The notes: generated from the sequence alone by a model not told the origin. A stretch of DNA of 64,000 nt from Molossus alvarezi (GCA_037176705.1 CM073890.1:93486591-93550590); one strand, 5' to 3'. Counted from the stretch's first letter, positions 12,158-24,794 are shown. Translations and numbers: made by a program.

Positions 12158-12334
12158 CTGGTCTTGAACTCACCTGTAACAGCTTCCTAATTGGTCTCAT
12201 CACATCCACTATGATCCTTTCCAAGTTTTTGTCTACAGGGGGCTTGGACTGGTCTTGAACTCACCTGTAACAGCTTCCTAACTGGTCTCATCACATCCAC
12301 TATGACCCTTTCCAAGTTTTTGTCTACAGGGAGG
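12158..12334 (+). repeat. 91-bp tandem duplication
   Basis: The segment from CTGGTCTTGAACTCACCTGT to GTCTACAGGG occurs twice in direct tandem, at 12158 and 12249, with only about two differences. The second copy runs into L2 sequence. Confidence 0.9.
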
Positions 12335-12830
12335 CTGCAGCAATCTTTCTGAAATGCACATTTGATCCCATTGCCCCTCCACTGAAATACCTCAGTGACT
12401 GTGTGCGGTCTGTCCTGAGACCCGCCTTGGCATGCATCCTCCTGCCGTGCTGCCTGAGTTTTGGTGACACGTGTGTCTTCCCGGCCTTGAAGACACAGAT
12501 CTATCCCACCACACTGATGCGAGGGCTGGCCTGGCCTACTTAACCCTACTGTGCCTTCGGGTTTCATTTTACTCACCATTTCCTCAGAGATTTCCTTGAC
12601 ATCCCTTATTAAATCAAACCCCTTATTATATACTCAGGGCACCACACACTGCAATGTTATGTTAATTTGTGTGAGTATTTGATCAGGCTCATCTCCTTCT
12701 CTATTGTGTAAGTTCCATGAGGGCAGAGACCTTGTCCGTTTTTGCTGATACTGTATTCTTGCTACCTCGTATGACCCAGCAAAGAGTGGGCATTCAGTCA
12801 ACACGTGTAGTGAATGAATGAATGATGGGT
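12335..12830 (+). mobile_element. L2 fragment
   Basis: 'caatctttctgaaatgcaca', then 'catgagggcagagaccttgt' and 'gtgaatgaatgaatg' match L2 3' sequence. Confidence 0.7.
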
Positions 12831-13866
12831 ATCACGGAGGGTACATGGAGGAAAAACAGAAATGTAAGAGGAATAAGAATTTAACAAAACCCGAAGCTGG
12901 ACACAGGGAGATAATTTGAATGTACATTCTCCTAAAATAGGACCTTGGAGTTTCCTTCGACTAATTGCAGAATTTGCAGAGTGCACACCATTTACAGTGA
13001 TAAGTAACACCCCTTCCCCCAGGCCACAACAGCCCCAGGGAAATCCAAGGACTTTGGGTCAACTCCCAGAAGACTTTGGCTCTGCCTTCCCACCTCTCCC
13101 ACCCCATCCTCTCTCGTGACTCAGACCAGCTCTCCTCTGCAGAGGGCAAAGGACCAAGTTGGGGCAGAGCCCTCCTGGGTCCTTCTCAGGGGCTCCGCGT
13201 GTCTGCATTGCTGCCACCCTATGAGGGCACTTTCTGCTTCTCACCCCCGCTCCCCTGTTCTTTGCAGCGGGTGCTCTGGCCACATTGCTGTGGCTGCCCC
13301 CCACAGGTTTGGAGAGATGAACCACTGGCTTCGCCTTCCTTTAGGTGATTCCCACCCTTCTTTAACCGTCATCTCTCTCAGCAGTTCGGTAGTGAGCAAC
13401 TCATTTCCCTTATTTGTTCAAGCATCTTAAGTCTCGGCGTCTAGGGCCTGCCACTTGGTTTCATTCTCCAATCCCTGTTTTTCTCAAAGCTCAGGGGGCC
13501 TGACAGGCTTCGAGGTGTCAACCATTCATCACGCAAACATCTACTGCATCAGGGAGAGAGATGAGCACGATGCCGCCCTCGCCCCAGGAATGTGACACCT
13601 TCTGGGGTTCTTTACAGGGACTTTCACCCCGGGATGAGGTGTTCGGCTGTCAGGCCAGGGCTCAGAATGTGTTTTCCCTGCAGTAATTTTTGCCAAGGGC
13701 CAGGAGTTTAGGAGAACATTAATCTGTTTTTCTCTCAGCTATTCCTACACAGATGACAACATTATTACCCTCAGCTTTTAATGTGCAAGTCTGTACACAG
13801 ATCACAGAGGCCAGGAGGGCTCCTGAGTCATTGGAGATAATTCACTTATGTTTTTTTCTTTCTAGG

Positions 13867-14068
13867 TCTTCCATCTCTGTGAATCAGCGATGTGGAAAAT
13901 GGGGGCTTCAGAAAAATTAAGGGCGGCTTGGAGAGAGCAAAGCAGGAGCCGGGCTGCACCCCGGGAAAATCCGCAGCGCGTCATGGAAGAGCGCGTGGTG
14001 ATGTCTGCTCCCCTGAGCACATCCACACAGGCCGGGGCAGTCAGATCACTGGGACTTGGGCAGGAATG
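13867..14068 (+). other. exon-like open segment after a strong acceptor
   Basis: A long pyrimidine tract ending TTTTTTTCTTTCTAG at 13866 is followed by 67 open codons to TGA, including RAAWREQSRSRAAPRENPQR, more GC-rich than the sequence before it. No convincing donor was found, so it would have to be a terminal exon. No poly(A) signal is obvious nearby. Most likely it is a noncoding exon or chance. Confidence 0.18.
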
Positions 14069-14785
14069 AAAATACCCAGCCAGCGTGTGCTAGAGGAGTG
14101 TACTGTCAGCACGGCCTGTGCCGGCCCCGTTTAGTTTCCTGAGTCACAGTGGCTGGGCTAACCTCGCGGTGCCAAGAACCCATCGCAAACCCAAAGGCCT
14201 CTTTCCTCACTGCCCTTGGTGCCGCAGCACAGCGCTGGCTGATCTGATGTCCTTTTAGCACCGCGGACCTCATCACATGGCCACTGATGGGCAATCTGTT
14301 CCTTCTCTGGGCTCCTCCAGGCAGGAACATTGGCCCAGTTTCTTCTGCCTCTCCAGGGTCCGGCATCGAGGAGGTTTCTATGAGTCAGTGAATGGAGCCG
14401 GGCACAGGAAACAAAAGAGACTCCCCTACGGAACTGTGCTCAATAGCTCAGTGCTCTGTTGGTTCGCTGCAGTTTGCAGGACCCACAGAAGGAATAATTT
14501 GTCCTTTCCAGGAAAGGTATGTCTTGTGTGGGGACTGCACAAGGAACGGTGCCTAAGAACGGGATCAGCGCAGGCAGAGGTAGAGAAAGGTCCCAGAAAA
14601 AATGACACAGGAAAAGGAGGTGTTCATCCTAGACAGACTCCAGCGCATCGCAGGCAAAGCCCCAATTCTCCAGGAAATCCACAGCCAGTGCCTGGAAACA
14701 GGGCTGGGGAGGCTGACTCAAAGGGAATGGTATTTCTGTTCCTACAAAGACCCCCAGGTGAACTCCTACGCTTTCCCATAGCTGT

Positions 14786-14799
14786 CCGCTAGGGGGCAG
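14786..14799 (+). promoter_or_regulatory. CTCF-like motif, plus orientation
   Basis: CCGCTAGGGGGCAG differs from the CTCF core CCACTAGGGGGCAG at one position. Binding is inferred from the motif only. Confidence 0.4.
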
Positions 14800-15049
14800 G
14801 CGGAGGCAGGAGAAGAGAGGAGGCCCGCGCCCGCTCAGGGCTGGGCTCCTCAGGCTCAGTACCCAGGCTGGCGTCCAGCACACTGGGCTGTTTGTATTTC
14901 TGACAAGGCCAGGCCTCTGTGATTTTATACGGTGTGGCCTGTGACATCAGATACCGCACGACCATGGTAACCAAACTACACAGTTCAGTGTGAATGTTAA
15001 TAAATAGGAAAAAAAAAATGATCCCTGTTTTTCTTATTTTACTCACCAT

Positions 15050-15290
15050 TTGTGGGGGTTTTTTTTCTTTTAATTTTAATTTTTTAAACTCTTATTTTTC
15101 AATTACAGTTTACATTCATTATTATTTTGTATTAGTGTCAGGTGTACAGCGTAGTGGTTAGGTAATCATGTACAGTACTTTACAAAGTGTTTCCCCCCAC
15201 CCCCGATATTTCCAGTACCCACCTGGCACCACACTGCAGTTTATCTATTCATGCCTCACGTATCCTTTATTATCCTGAACAATCAAAATG
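15050..15290 (-). mobile_element. antisense L1 3'UTR fragment
   Basis: Sequence around TTAGTGTCAGGTGTACAGCG and CCAGTACCCACCTGGCACCA resembles the antisense mammalian L1 3'UTR. Parallel sequence occurs at 17220-17340. Confidence 0.65.
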
Positions 15291-17190
15291 TACCTGAGTT
15301 CCACCATTTGTTACAATAAAAAGACCAATGGGAAACATGTGCTCTGGTCTATTCATCTAGCCTTGAAAACAGCAATTCATTTCCTCATGTTCGAGTTACC
15401 ACTTCCTCTTGATATCCCGCCCAGCATTCCTCTTGTGTACCTACACACCATCTCCAGGGAACACTATTTTCTTGATAAGTCCCACACCCCTTGAAAAATC
15501 ATTTCCTCCTAAGAAACTCCAGCTGATGGGACCCCTCAATTGGTTCAAGTTTTTTCTAATCCTCAGGGATTCACTAAAAACAGCCCGTTGCTGCCCTCTG
15601 ATACAAATCACCCCCCTGTACCAATCACTGGGCCGGTAGACCTGGGCCTAAAATAAACTAGATGGAGCATAAAGGGATAAACATTGTAGCAGGCCAGACC
15701 ATAGAAATCAAAGTCTCTGTGTAGAAATGAGAGTTGCTTCATACAAAATCAGAGACTTTGGAAGCAGAGTTCTCCTGCCCGCTGAGAAGGTCCGATTAGA
15801 AACCCATCAATGCTTGATAATGTTAATAGAAAGCTTTGCCTGAGTGAAGTTAAAGACTCTTTAATAAATTGCATCTTTAATTGGAATGAGAACAAACCAA
15901 CCATATTACATCAGCCAATGGGGAATGGCAAAACCATTCTAAAAGTAATGGATTCTAGTGGAATCAGAATACTTATGCAAACCTTTTCATGCTGCAGACT
16001 TTTTTGAATGCTACCCCTGATTTCATTCCAGCAGTAATCACAGCTGAGAAATATCTTTTAAAGCTACAGGATGATGTAAAGTTGCTTTAATGGTTTGCAA
16101 AATGCTCTCAAGAGTTACCTAAAAATATGCATTTTCAATGATACCCTGGATGAGTTCATCTAAAATGGTTTGATTTTCAATTAAAAACATAAAAAGGCTT
16201 GGATATATTTGGACACAGATGTTGCTAGAGTTTCCAGATTCTATTGTTTAAAGGTATGCCATAAATATGACAAAAAGTGTAGAGAAGGCATCCATCTGAT
16301 TGGGTATTCAGGCTCACAAAGAAAGTAATTACAGGGCCAGAGACCAGGAGTCAGCCCTCATTCATCTAAATTCCCTTTTGCGTATCAACATAGCTTGACC
16401 TTGATTTTTTAGATGCAAGTAAATGACATTGATGTAATTTGAATAAACCAGTCTTTCAAATACCCTGAGGAGTCTGGAATCAGAAATGACAGATTGACGG
16501 AAGTTTGAAGAAATAACCAACTCTCAGGAATTAGAGTGGTTTTAAAAACAGTGTTTGCCCTTCTTATTGAGCTACATTTTTGTCTTCTTTCTAGGGAACA
16601 TTTGCTTGCCAGGCCCTTTGGAAAATTCCCAAACACTGGCTTCCCCCTACCCCCTCTGTCCTTCTACTTCTGAGTCTTCCCACTGACATTCCCCCCTCCC
16701 CCTCCCCACCCTGTGCCTCGGCCCGTGGTCAGCGGCCACCTCTGCTGCTAACGTGACCTCCAACCTTTCCCGCCTTTCTCCGAGGGCAGGGGCCTCGCCT
16801 CTCTTCCTGACAAAGCACTTTCAGTCAACTCTTGGATTTCTTCATGGTTGATTAAATTGTCTGTGTTTATTCAGGACCCTTCTCCTCTTTCTGTGTCCGG
16901 CTGCTGACCTTTCTGTGAGTTCATTGCAGAGGAGAAAGCTCACAGGGCAGTCCACCTGACTATTTGCTAGCAGCTCGGGTGAAGACTTGGTCCTGGTAAA
17001 TGTTTAGGCCATTGAAATATTAGTACATCTTCCAAGCATATGACTTTTTGCCTGGTTAGTTTTCTGAGCAGCTGTTACTGGGTGAGGCTGCGGCATGGGA
17101 AAGACAACAGCATTAGGTGGCCTGTGAGTTGTACACACTAGCACCTCCCTTGACCCTCGCTGATGTTGATCATCTCACCCTTAGACTCCA
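15290..17190. other. no gene or repeat recognised
   Basis: AT-rich unique DNA. A C-rich stretch near 16640-16800 has no assignable element. Confidence 0.5.
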
Positions 17191-17194
17191 CAGG

Positions 17195-17925
17195 GTCTGT
17201 GGTTATTTTGTTGTTGTTCTTTCTCAACTACAGTTAACATTCAATGTTATTTTATACGAGGTTCTGGTGTATGGCATAGTAGTTAAACATTTATATACCG
17301 TATGAAGTGATCCCCCCATAAGTCTAGTACCCACCTGACACCGTACACAGGTATTACAGTATTACTGACTATACTTCGTATGCTGTACTTTACATCTTTG
17401 TGACTATTTTTTAAACCAATTTGTACTCCTTAATCCCGTCACCTTTTACTCCCAATCCTCCCACCCCTCTCCTATCTGGCAACCATAAGCTTATTCCCTA
17501 TATCTGTGGGTCTGTTTCTGTTTTATTTGTTCATTTATTTTGTTCTTTAGATTCCACATATGTGATATCATATGCTACTTGAATTTCTCTGGCTTATTTC
17601 ACTTAACATAATACCCTCTATGTCCATCCATGCTCTTGCAAATGGTAAGATTTCGTTCTTTTTTATGGCCCAGTAATATTCCATTGTATATATGTAGCAC
17701 ATCTTCTTATGTAGCACTTTTCCACTGATGGGCACTTGATTGTTCCCATGTACCAGCTGTAGTAAATAATGCTGCCATAAACCGAGGGGTGCATGTATCG
17801 TATTGAATTTGTGTTTTGGAGTTCTTCAGATAAATACCCAGAAGTGGAATTGCTGGGTCATAAGGTAGTTCTATTTTTAATTTTTTGAGGAACCTCCAAA
17901 CTGTTTTCCATAGTGGCTGCACACA
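17195..17925 (-). mobile_element. antisense L1 3' fragment, older
   Basis: Antisense sequence from the 3'UTR to the ORF2 end: GTCCATCCATGCTCTTGCAAATGG and GCCATAAACCGAGGGGTGCA are typical L1 signatures. The frame at 17707-17922 reads (minus) LKIELPYDPAIPLLGIYLKN. Confidence 0.85.
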
Positions 17926-18399
17926 GTCCGTGGTTCTTACTAAGAGTGGGTCTGGTCACGCTGCGTGGAAAGGGGGAAGAGAGAGAAGACGAGTGGAGAG
18001 TTTTGCTGAGTGACCAAAAGACAAGCCAGGACAAATGGCTTCCGCCAGAGCCCCCTTTACAGGGCTCCTTGTCAGCACCACAGCTAACCTCGCCCAGGAC
18101 CTGGTCTGGCTTTCAGGCGGGCTCCGCTCCCATCAGTTCCACTGCGTGCTGGCAATCGGCCCTTCACTGAGCTGTGCCTCTCAAAACGACATTTTCGTAG
18201 TGTGCTTATTTGTGTATGAATCTTATCAGTCTGCCTTGATTGCAGTGCTTGGACGTGGGGACCGAGCCTCGGTATCTGCATGCCTGGAAGCACACAGCGC
18301 ATACTTCAGTGAAAGTGTGGATAAATGAGGTGCAGGTGAGCGCTCTCCAGGCCTTCTCTTACATTCCTTTAATGCCACCCACTCACCTGTGATAACTCC

Positions 18400-18560
18400 A
18401 GCCTCCCTCACCTGTCTGCTGTTCCTGCTTGCACAACTGGAATGGCCTCACTTTTCAGTTTTCTTATTTGTCCATCTCACCTTTATAGCCCTGCCTTGTC
18501 TTTGCTAACAGTCATATTGTAAACTCTCAGGGGGCCGGGGTTCTGCTGCACTCCCTTTGC
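18400..18560 (+). mobile_element. L2 fragment, weak
   Basis: 'gtctgctgttcctgcttgca' and 'gtcatattgtaaactctcag'. Confidence 0.4.
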
Positions 18561-18805
18561 TTGTCACTTGACAATGACACAGTCTGTGCCTTGACGCTCA
18601 AGGGACTTCATAAGATGATGCCATGGTCAGAGAAGTAGGTCAGTGGAGCTGACCCCTGGTCCTCTTGCAGTCAATGTGTACTGGTCCAGGACTTTGTGTA
18701 TGTGCTCAGTCACTAAGTGCCCTCTCCTGTGATGAGTTCCCCATACACATTTTGTCTGGTTTAGCTGCAAGTGACTGGGCGGCAGGTGGGGAGAATTATT
18801 CCCTA

Positions 18806-18990
18806 AAGGCAGTGTTTCTCAGCAGCAGCACGTGGACAATTGGGCTGGATCATTCCGTTGTGGAGGGCTGTCCTGTGTGTTGTGATGTTTAGCAGCACCC
18901 CTCATCTCTACCCGCTAGATGCCAGGAGCATCTCTCAGGTGTGGCGACTAAAACTGTCTCCTTTGGGAGAGACGAACATGTTGGCTGGGA
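18806..18990 (+). mobile_element. MER20-like hAT non-autonomous transposon
   Basis: GTGTTTCTCAGCAGCAGCAC, 'ctgtcctgtgtgttgtgatg', 'tttagcagcacccctcatct' and CTAGATGCCAGGAGCATC match the MER20 order. Confidence 0.8.
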
Positions 18991-19290
18991 GCTTACTGCC
19001 TTAGGGATGGAGGCTGGAGGCCACAGACACAGCAGGAAGGGATCCTAATGAGGGTTTCTACCTCTCTGTACAAAGTTTGTTTTGTTTTGTTGGTAATGTA
19101 ACCACCTTGGTGTTCTGCGCTAGCCAGTTTGGGGAGAGTCTCTCAAAATGCATTTAAGTTATACAGTACTTCACCAATTAGCCCTTTCTCCCACTTAGGG
19201 GCCATTCCCCTCCTCTCCACCCCCATTCCCAATGACCTGGGCTCTGTTTTCTGTGGCTTGATTTCATCTTGTTTTAAGAATCCCATTGGC

Positions 19291-19398
19291 ACCCTGGCTG
19301 GTGTGGCTAAGTGATCAGTGTGTCAGCTCGCACACCAAAGGGTCAGTCTCAGTATGTGGGGTACATGCAGGAGGCAACCAATTGATGTGACACATCAA

Positions 19399-19434
<36 letters not shown>

Positions 19435-19518
19435 TCCCTCCCTCCCTTCCAATCTCTCTAAAAATCAATGGAAAAAATATCCTCGGGTGAGGATTAACCA
19501 AAAAGAAAAAGAAAAAAA
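19291..19518 (+). mobile_element. VES-related SINE with (TC)n and TSD
   Basis: ACCCTGGCTGGTGTGGCT head, a long (TC)n stretch near 19401-19435 and an A-rich tail. Perfect duplication AATCCCATTGGC on both sides. Confidence 0.85.
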
Positions 19519-19519
19519 A

Positions 19520-21720
19520 ATCCCATTGGCTTTCAGAACACTCCAAAGTGCACATGATGAACCGATAGGAAAAGCAACTGTCTGGAGGTGGTGGGCAGGG
19601 CCGCCTGTTGTCCCCAGGCCTGGACACTGCACTGTGAGTACACTGTGTTTGGTGATCTGCTCTTTCACTCTGCCCATGCAGGAACTAGATTGTTATCTCT
19701 TTTCTGGGCATTAATTAACCATTGCAAGCAATAATTCACACAAACTGAACTCACCAGAAACTAGGCTACAAAGCAGACTGTGACAGTATTGCTTTAAAAC
19801 GCCCATCTCCCCAGAGCTCCAACTGGGGTTTGGAAGGCGCGGCCGGCGGCGTGAAATGTGGTCCAGAGTGCACACAGGGCCCCCAGGCCAGCGGGCTCCA
19901 GGCCCTGGCCCGGCGTCTGGCTCCTTCTGTCTGTCCCAGCTGCCAAGGGAGTAACCCTTGTGGGCTGCCGGGGCAGAGGAGGGGAGGCTGGGATCTGAGC
20001 GGACAGTGAGAGCTGAAAGATGTCCACAGTCTTTAGAAATTATTCACAGTTTCTGCTTCATTTAAAAGCCGGCGTCCTGAGGCCGAGTGCTCATCGCCCT
20101 GCCTGGGCGGACACTGCAGCGCGGCCTCCTGTTATCAGGATGCCCAGCAAACAGCAGTAACTGCAGCAACGTGCAGTCAGGTCAGAGGGAGGCGGGGGAC
20201 CCAGGGGATAATCTCTCGGGCTGTGGAAGAGCCTGATGAAACACCCCGCTTCTGGGGAAAGCTCGCCTCCCTCGGGGTGGGAGCAGTCACGCCGCCCCAG
20301 GGAGCTCCTTGGAGAAGGGGACCTAGCACCCCTGGCGGGCTGTGGTTCTGCAGATCTCCCTGTCCTCCTTCCCTGTGGACACCCTTCCCTGTCATCACCT
20401 GCTGTGCTCGGGGGTCTGGCCACCCAGTTTGCTAACACCGAGTCTCGCAGGAGTGACCTTTGGCACTCTGTGTGAAGTTTCTAGAACCCAGGGGTCAGTA
20501 GGGATTTCTCCTGAATGTAGCTGCAGCCTCACGCTGCCCTGAGCCATAACCCCCAGCCAGACATGTCCTGTGGGACACCGCTTCTTAAGAGATGTCTTCT
20601 TGACCATAGTCTAACTTTGATAGACATGTCTGCTAATTGGACAGTGAATGCCTTTGTCAAGTTCACATTTCTCCTAATAGAGGGGCAGGGAAAAAAAATA
20701 AGGGATGTTATGGTCTCCATGTTTTCAACCAAGGAAAGCAGGAAGTCATCTCTCTGCGCGGTCAAGGTGCCTGGCGCTGTCTGTGGAGCCCTGTTCATCA
20801 GAGGCTCTCTGGGCTGGGGCCTGCTGGGCAGCGCAGCGCCACCCGCTGGCGGCGGCCCTCGGTGTGCGAAATGCATGGGCTCCACCTGCTTGCCTGTCAG
20901 AATCAAGTGGGTGCAATAAGCCACACTGAGAAGGCCTTTTTGCCACTTGAGTCATCCCCACTCCCATTGCTGGGCCTTTGTCAGAGTCCTTTGTCACTTT
21001 TGAAAATGTTATTGCTAGGAAATAAAAGAACAGTATGGCCATGGTTAGTGTCGTTGGTAAGTTCTATTACTTGAGGCACACTTACTGTAATAGAAAAATA
21101 TGAATCTAATGAGTGTGTTACAAAGCCTATCACTACCACAACCATCATCTTTGTCCCCAAACACTACGGTACCTGCACTTCAAAAGCTTGTTCCTCAAAA
21201 GCCATTGTGTTGGGGAAACGGTGCTTAGATGACGCTGGTTTCTTTTAAAAGGAAAGAGAGGAGAATGAAAAAAAGCCATGCAGTTCCTACAGGGCTCTCG
21301 GCAAGTGTACCCGCGCTGGTCTGGTTCGTTGCTGATTTTGTCAGACATGGTCCATACTTTGTCTATTTCATCACACGGCTTCTTGTTCAGCCCTAAGTCG
21401 ATGTACTTCAACACCTGTTGAGGTTAAACATGCCTTTTCCTCCTTTTCCTCTGACCCCCAGGGCTTTCACGCTTGGTACAAAGAGCCTCTAAGGACGTGA
21501 AAAGGAACTTGGCAACGGGGTCCTGGATCTTTACATCAACATGGAGCTGCTTTCTGGACCTCTAATTCTGCTCACAGACTTTTGGGAAAAGTTTTTAATT
21601 TCGATGTAACAATGGAATTGAGTGCTCCGTGAGCATGACTTTTAAAGAGAATGCACAAGGCTTCAGAAGACACTTTGGGCTCATAGCAGATGCCATAGCC
21701 ACTACCTCAAACTCCTGAGC
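19520..21720. other. unannotated, locally CpG-rich
   Basis: CpG-richer patches at 19840-19920, 20270-20330 and 20820-20880 are too short to call islands. One CTCF-like motif at 20836. Confidence 0.45.
20836..20849 (-). promoter_or_regulatory. CTCF-like motif, minus orientation
   Basis: The reverse complement reads CCAGCGGGTGGCGC, two mismatches from CCAGCAGGGGGCGC. It sits in a locally CpG-rich patch (20820-20880). It points toward the plus-strand motif at 14786, which is the convergent arrangement found at loop anchors. Confidence 0.35.
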
Positions 21721-21721
21721 C

Positions 21722-22128
21722 GGTGGCAGTATGGGTTGAATTGTTTCCCTCACAAATAAGTGGAAGTCCTAACTCTTGTATCTCAGATGTGAACTTACTT
21801 GGAGATAGGGTCATTGCAGATGGAATTAGTTCAGATGAGGCTTTACTGGAGTAGACTGGGACTTGTAAAAAGAGAAAACTGGGCATCCGAATGCACATAG
21901 AGAGAAGGCCACGTGAACACGGAGGCAGAGATGGGCGTCTGTTCTACAAGCCCAGGAATGCCGCCGTTTGTCAGCAAACCGCCAGAAGAGGAGGGGCCTG
22001 GAAAAGAGAGGAACCAACCCTCTGTGCCTCGATCTCAGACTCCCAGCCTCCAGAACGGACAGACGACACATTTCTGTTGTGTAAACCACTGAGTGAGAGG
22101 ACTTTGTTGGGGGAGCTCTGAGCAAGCT
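21722..22128 (+). mobile_element. MLT1-type LTR (ERVL-MaLR), sense
   Basis: Shows the recognisable MLT1 order: TGGAAGTCCTAACTCTTG, GGAGATAGGGTCATTGCAGA, CGTGAACACGGAGGCAGAGA, then CTCCCAGCCTCCAGAACGG and TTGTGTAAACCACTGAGTG. No internal retroviral genes accompany it. Confidence 0.8.
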
Positions 22129-22194
22129 CATCTAAGGAGCCGGTCTTTCATCTTGCTGGGGAATTTCACTGGCAGAGTTGGAGAAGCACTGAAC

Positions 22195-22330
22195 TGCATT
22201 ATGGAAAGAGCTTAATTTTAGGGTCCAACAGACCCAGCTTTGGACTCTGGCCTTGCCGCCATCAAGCTGTGTGGCCTTGGGCATGAATCCCAATGTCCCA
22301 TTGTGAGAATCAGAGGGTGGGATCTGGCCA
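22195..22330 (+). mobile_element. MIR fragment
   Basis: 'cccagctttggactctggcc' and 'agctgtgtggccttgggcat'. Confidence 0.65.
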
Positions 22331-22389
22331 CCTGGTGTGTTCTCAGTAAGATTTTATTCTTGTTTTTCCTTTTGCTTCTAACCTTCCTG

Positions 22390-22520
22390 TCCCCAGAGGT
22401 CATTTTGTCTGAGAGATGAGGAGCTCAGGGTCTGGAGAGGTAAGATGACTTGTCCTCAGTCACACCATGAGCGGGTGCAAGGCTGGATATCAAATCCAAG
22501 CCACCTGACACCATACCTGT
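22390..22520 (-). mobile_element. MIR fragment, antisense
   Basis: 'gagatgaggagctcagggtc' and 'gacttgtcctcagtcacacc'. Confidence 0.6.
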
Positions 22521-22524
22521 ACTG

Positions 22525-24300
22525 TGGTTCTCCTTGGTGTTGTCATTTGGGAGCTCCCCCCCATTTATAAAAACCTTTCATGCATTGTCTCCCACAAACA
22601 GTTGTAAAGGCAATGAAATAAGTGAGCCTCTAGCCCCAAATACTCTTCATACGTGTGGTGAGAAGTACCTGCTATGGAGAGGTTCTTGCCTACCCAGAAA
22701 TCCTTCTGAACAGAACAAATGCTGTTACTTTATTGCTTACTTTATTCTGCTTTTTACATATTCTTAACATGTTATTGTCAGCAAGAAGTAATTATTGCCT
22801 CATAAAAAGGGTATATTTTATTCAAAAGTGTTTCACAATGTTCATAATAGGAAAAAAGAAAAAAAAAAAGGCTTGGGCCTTTTAAGAAGGAACTAATTAG
22901 AATCTGAGGACAGATCAAGGTTGTAACCACTGTGCAGGCCTGTCCTGCAGGAACACAGCCTGCTCCACGGTGATAAGGAATTTATAAGCAAGATGATGAG
23001 CAAATTAGATGATGGTGGCTAATTCCTGACGCAAAATGTCCCGAGTTCTTCCTGATAGAACAAAGACACGGCAGAGAAATCAGCCTGCAGATGTAGGAAG
23101 GCTGCCTGAGTTCTGACTCCGTTCCAGTGGAGATCAAGGTCTGAAGTCAAGCCTGCACACATCTTGCCCACCCCAGGAAAGTCAGACACCCTAGAGAAAG
23201 CTGCAGGTGGCCTCCCCATAACGTGCCTCAGTGCACCTCTTCACACAGTGTTGCAAACAGCCACAAGGGGTTCCGGTTCCCCTTCTTCCATTCACTCGGA
23301 GATCCCCCAATCCCAAGTAAAGAACCATCACCTCTGCCTAATGTTAGGCCCTTGAAAAAAAATAAGTGATGGGTTAAAGGGACATTCACGCCTTCTTTTA
23401 TATTTAATGACTAGAGCTCACTTGAAAAAGAGGTGTGGCCTGGACTGAAGAATGGTTATGGGTTCACTGGTATTGGTGGAGAACCTAAAAATCGGAGTTC
23501 ACTGAATGAAAAGAACAGTCAGAGTCAGGAAACCTGGTTGGGTTTTAGGCTGTTGATGCACAATTGTGTGGCTTTGAGTTAGTCACTAAGCCCCTCTCAG
23601 CCTCCGTTTCCTCGTGAGCATCTGTGCAAAGGACAGTGCCCTCCCCCCAGCTCCCTTGTGAGCAGCCAACAGGATAATACCCTGGATCTCCAATCCCTAT
23701 GTGAACTGTCCGTGAATAGAAGGTGATATTAATATAAACAATGAATATAGTGACAAAAATAGCCTAAACATTAATACTTGTAGAGCTTTGTTCTGAATTT
23801 GGAGAATTTTAATACATTCTAATAGAAAGTATATTTCATTAAAAAAAGAGGTCGTGTTCGATTCTGTGTTTGAATTTTTATATCTAGTGGAATGCCTAAC
23901 CTGGAAGTTGCAAACCAGCCCCAAAACATGTATTAGTTTGTCTGTAGGGTGTTAAACACGTTTTGTTTTTTAAATAAATTACCAACAGTTAAAACTAGAA
24001 GATTTCCCATAAACAATAACAAAAACAAAAAACACACCAAAACCTAGATGTCAGCTGCTCTTGGGAAACTAGACATAGAGCTGCTTCTGCTGGCACAGCT
24101 GGCTGGGATTTCGTCGCTGCTCCTGACTCCTGGGTGGAATGTTCCCACACAACAGCCACACCCAAGGCACCCCAAGGTGTCACCTTCCCACTGGGAGGCC
24201 TAGATGGGAAGTAGCAACTTCCCTGATGGATGCTCAAACTGGGGTGTCTGGTCTCTTACCTTTAGCTGAGTCCACCTGGCCCAAGTGTGGTGAATACCAA
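22525..24300. other. no gene or repeat recognised besides one MIR
   Basis: Mixed unique DNA. The stretch 22890-23340 has a faint LTR-like feel but no diagnostic ends. Confidence 0.4.
23520..23650 (+). mobile_element. MIR fragment
   Basis: 'aggaaacctggttgggtttt', 'ttgtgtggctttgagttagt' and 'tcagcctccgtttcctcgtg'. Confidence 0.65.
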
Positions 24301-24790
24301 TTTTCCTTCCTTCCTTCCTTCCTTCCTTCCTTCCCTCCCTCCCTCCCTCCCTCCCTCCCTCCCTCCCTCCCTCCTTCCTTCCTTCCTTCCTTCCTTCCTT
24401 CCCTCCCTCCCACCCTCCCTCCCTCCCTCCTTCCTTCCTTCCTTCCTTCCTTCCTTCCTTCCTTCCCTCCCTCCCACCCTCCCTCCTTCCTTCCTTCCTT
24501 CCTTCCTTCCTTCCTTCCTTCCTTCCTTCCCTCCCTCCCTCCCTCCCTCCCTCCCTCCCTCCCTCCTTCCTTCCTTCCTTCCTTCCCTCCCTCCCTCCCT
24601 CCCTCCCTCCTTCCTTCCTTCCTTCCTTCCCTCCCTCCCTCCCTCCCTCCTTCCTTCCTTCCTTCCTTCCTTCCTTCCCTCCCTCCCTCCCTCCCTCCTT
24701 CCTTCCTTCCTTCCTTCCCTCCCTCCCACCCTCCCTCCCTCCTTCCTTCCTTCCTTCCTTCCTTCCTTCCCTCCCTCCTCCCTCCTTCTT
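24301..24790. repeat. (TTCC)n/(CTCC)n pyrimidine tract, about 490 bp
   Basis: Nearly pure C/T on the plus strand, with alternating blocks of TTCC and CCCT units and only a few CCCACCC interruptions. All frames on both strands stay open through it (Leu/Pro/Ser on plus, Glu/Gly/Lys/Arg on minus), so the long predicted proteins here are artefacts. It abuts the tail end of the antisense SINE at 24795. Confidence 0.97.
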
Positions 24791-24794
24791 TCTC

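Larger units (their letters stand above)
12835..15045. other. mostly unannotated, holds an exon-like segment and a CTCF-like motif
   Basis: Apart from the segment at 13867 and the motif at 14786, no recognisable element. The 171-codon frame at 14277-14792 lacks protein-like composition. Confidence 0.45.

Noticed and set aside
14277..14792. 171-codon plus-strand frame
   Set aside because: No acceptor/donor pair, no domain-like pattern, and nearby frames are similarly long by chance in GC-moderate DNA.
20563..20924. 118- and 131-codon frames on opposite strands
   Set aside because: Mutually overlapping, no splice context; the region is better described as unannotated with a CTCF-like motif.
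24301..24790. Regular units suggestive of a CRISPR-like array
   Set aside because: There are no spacers; it is a simple tetranucleotide repeat in a mammalian genome.
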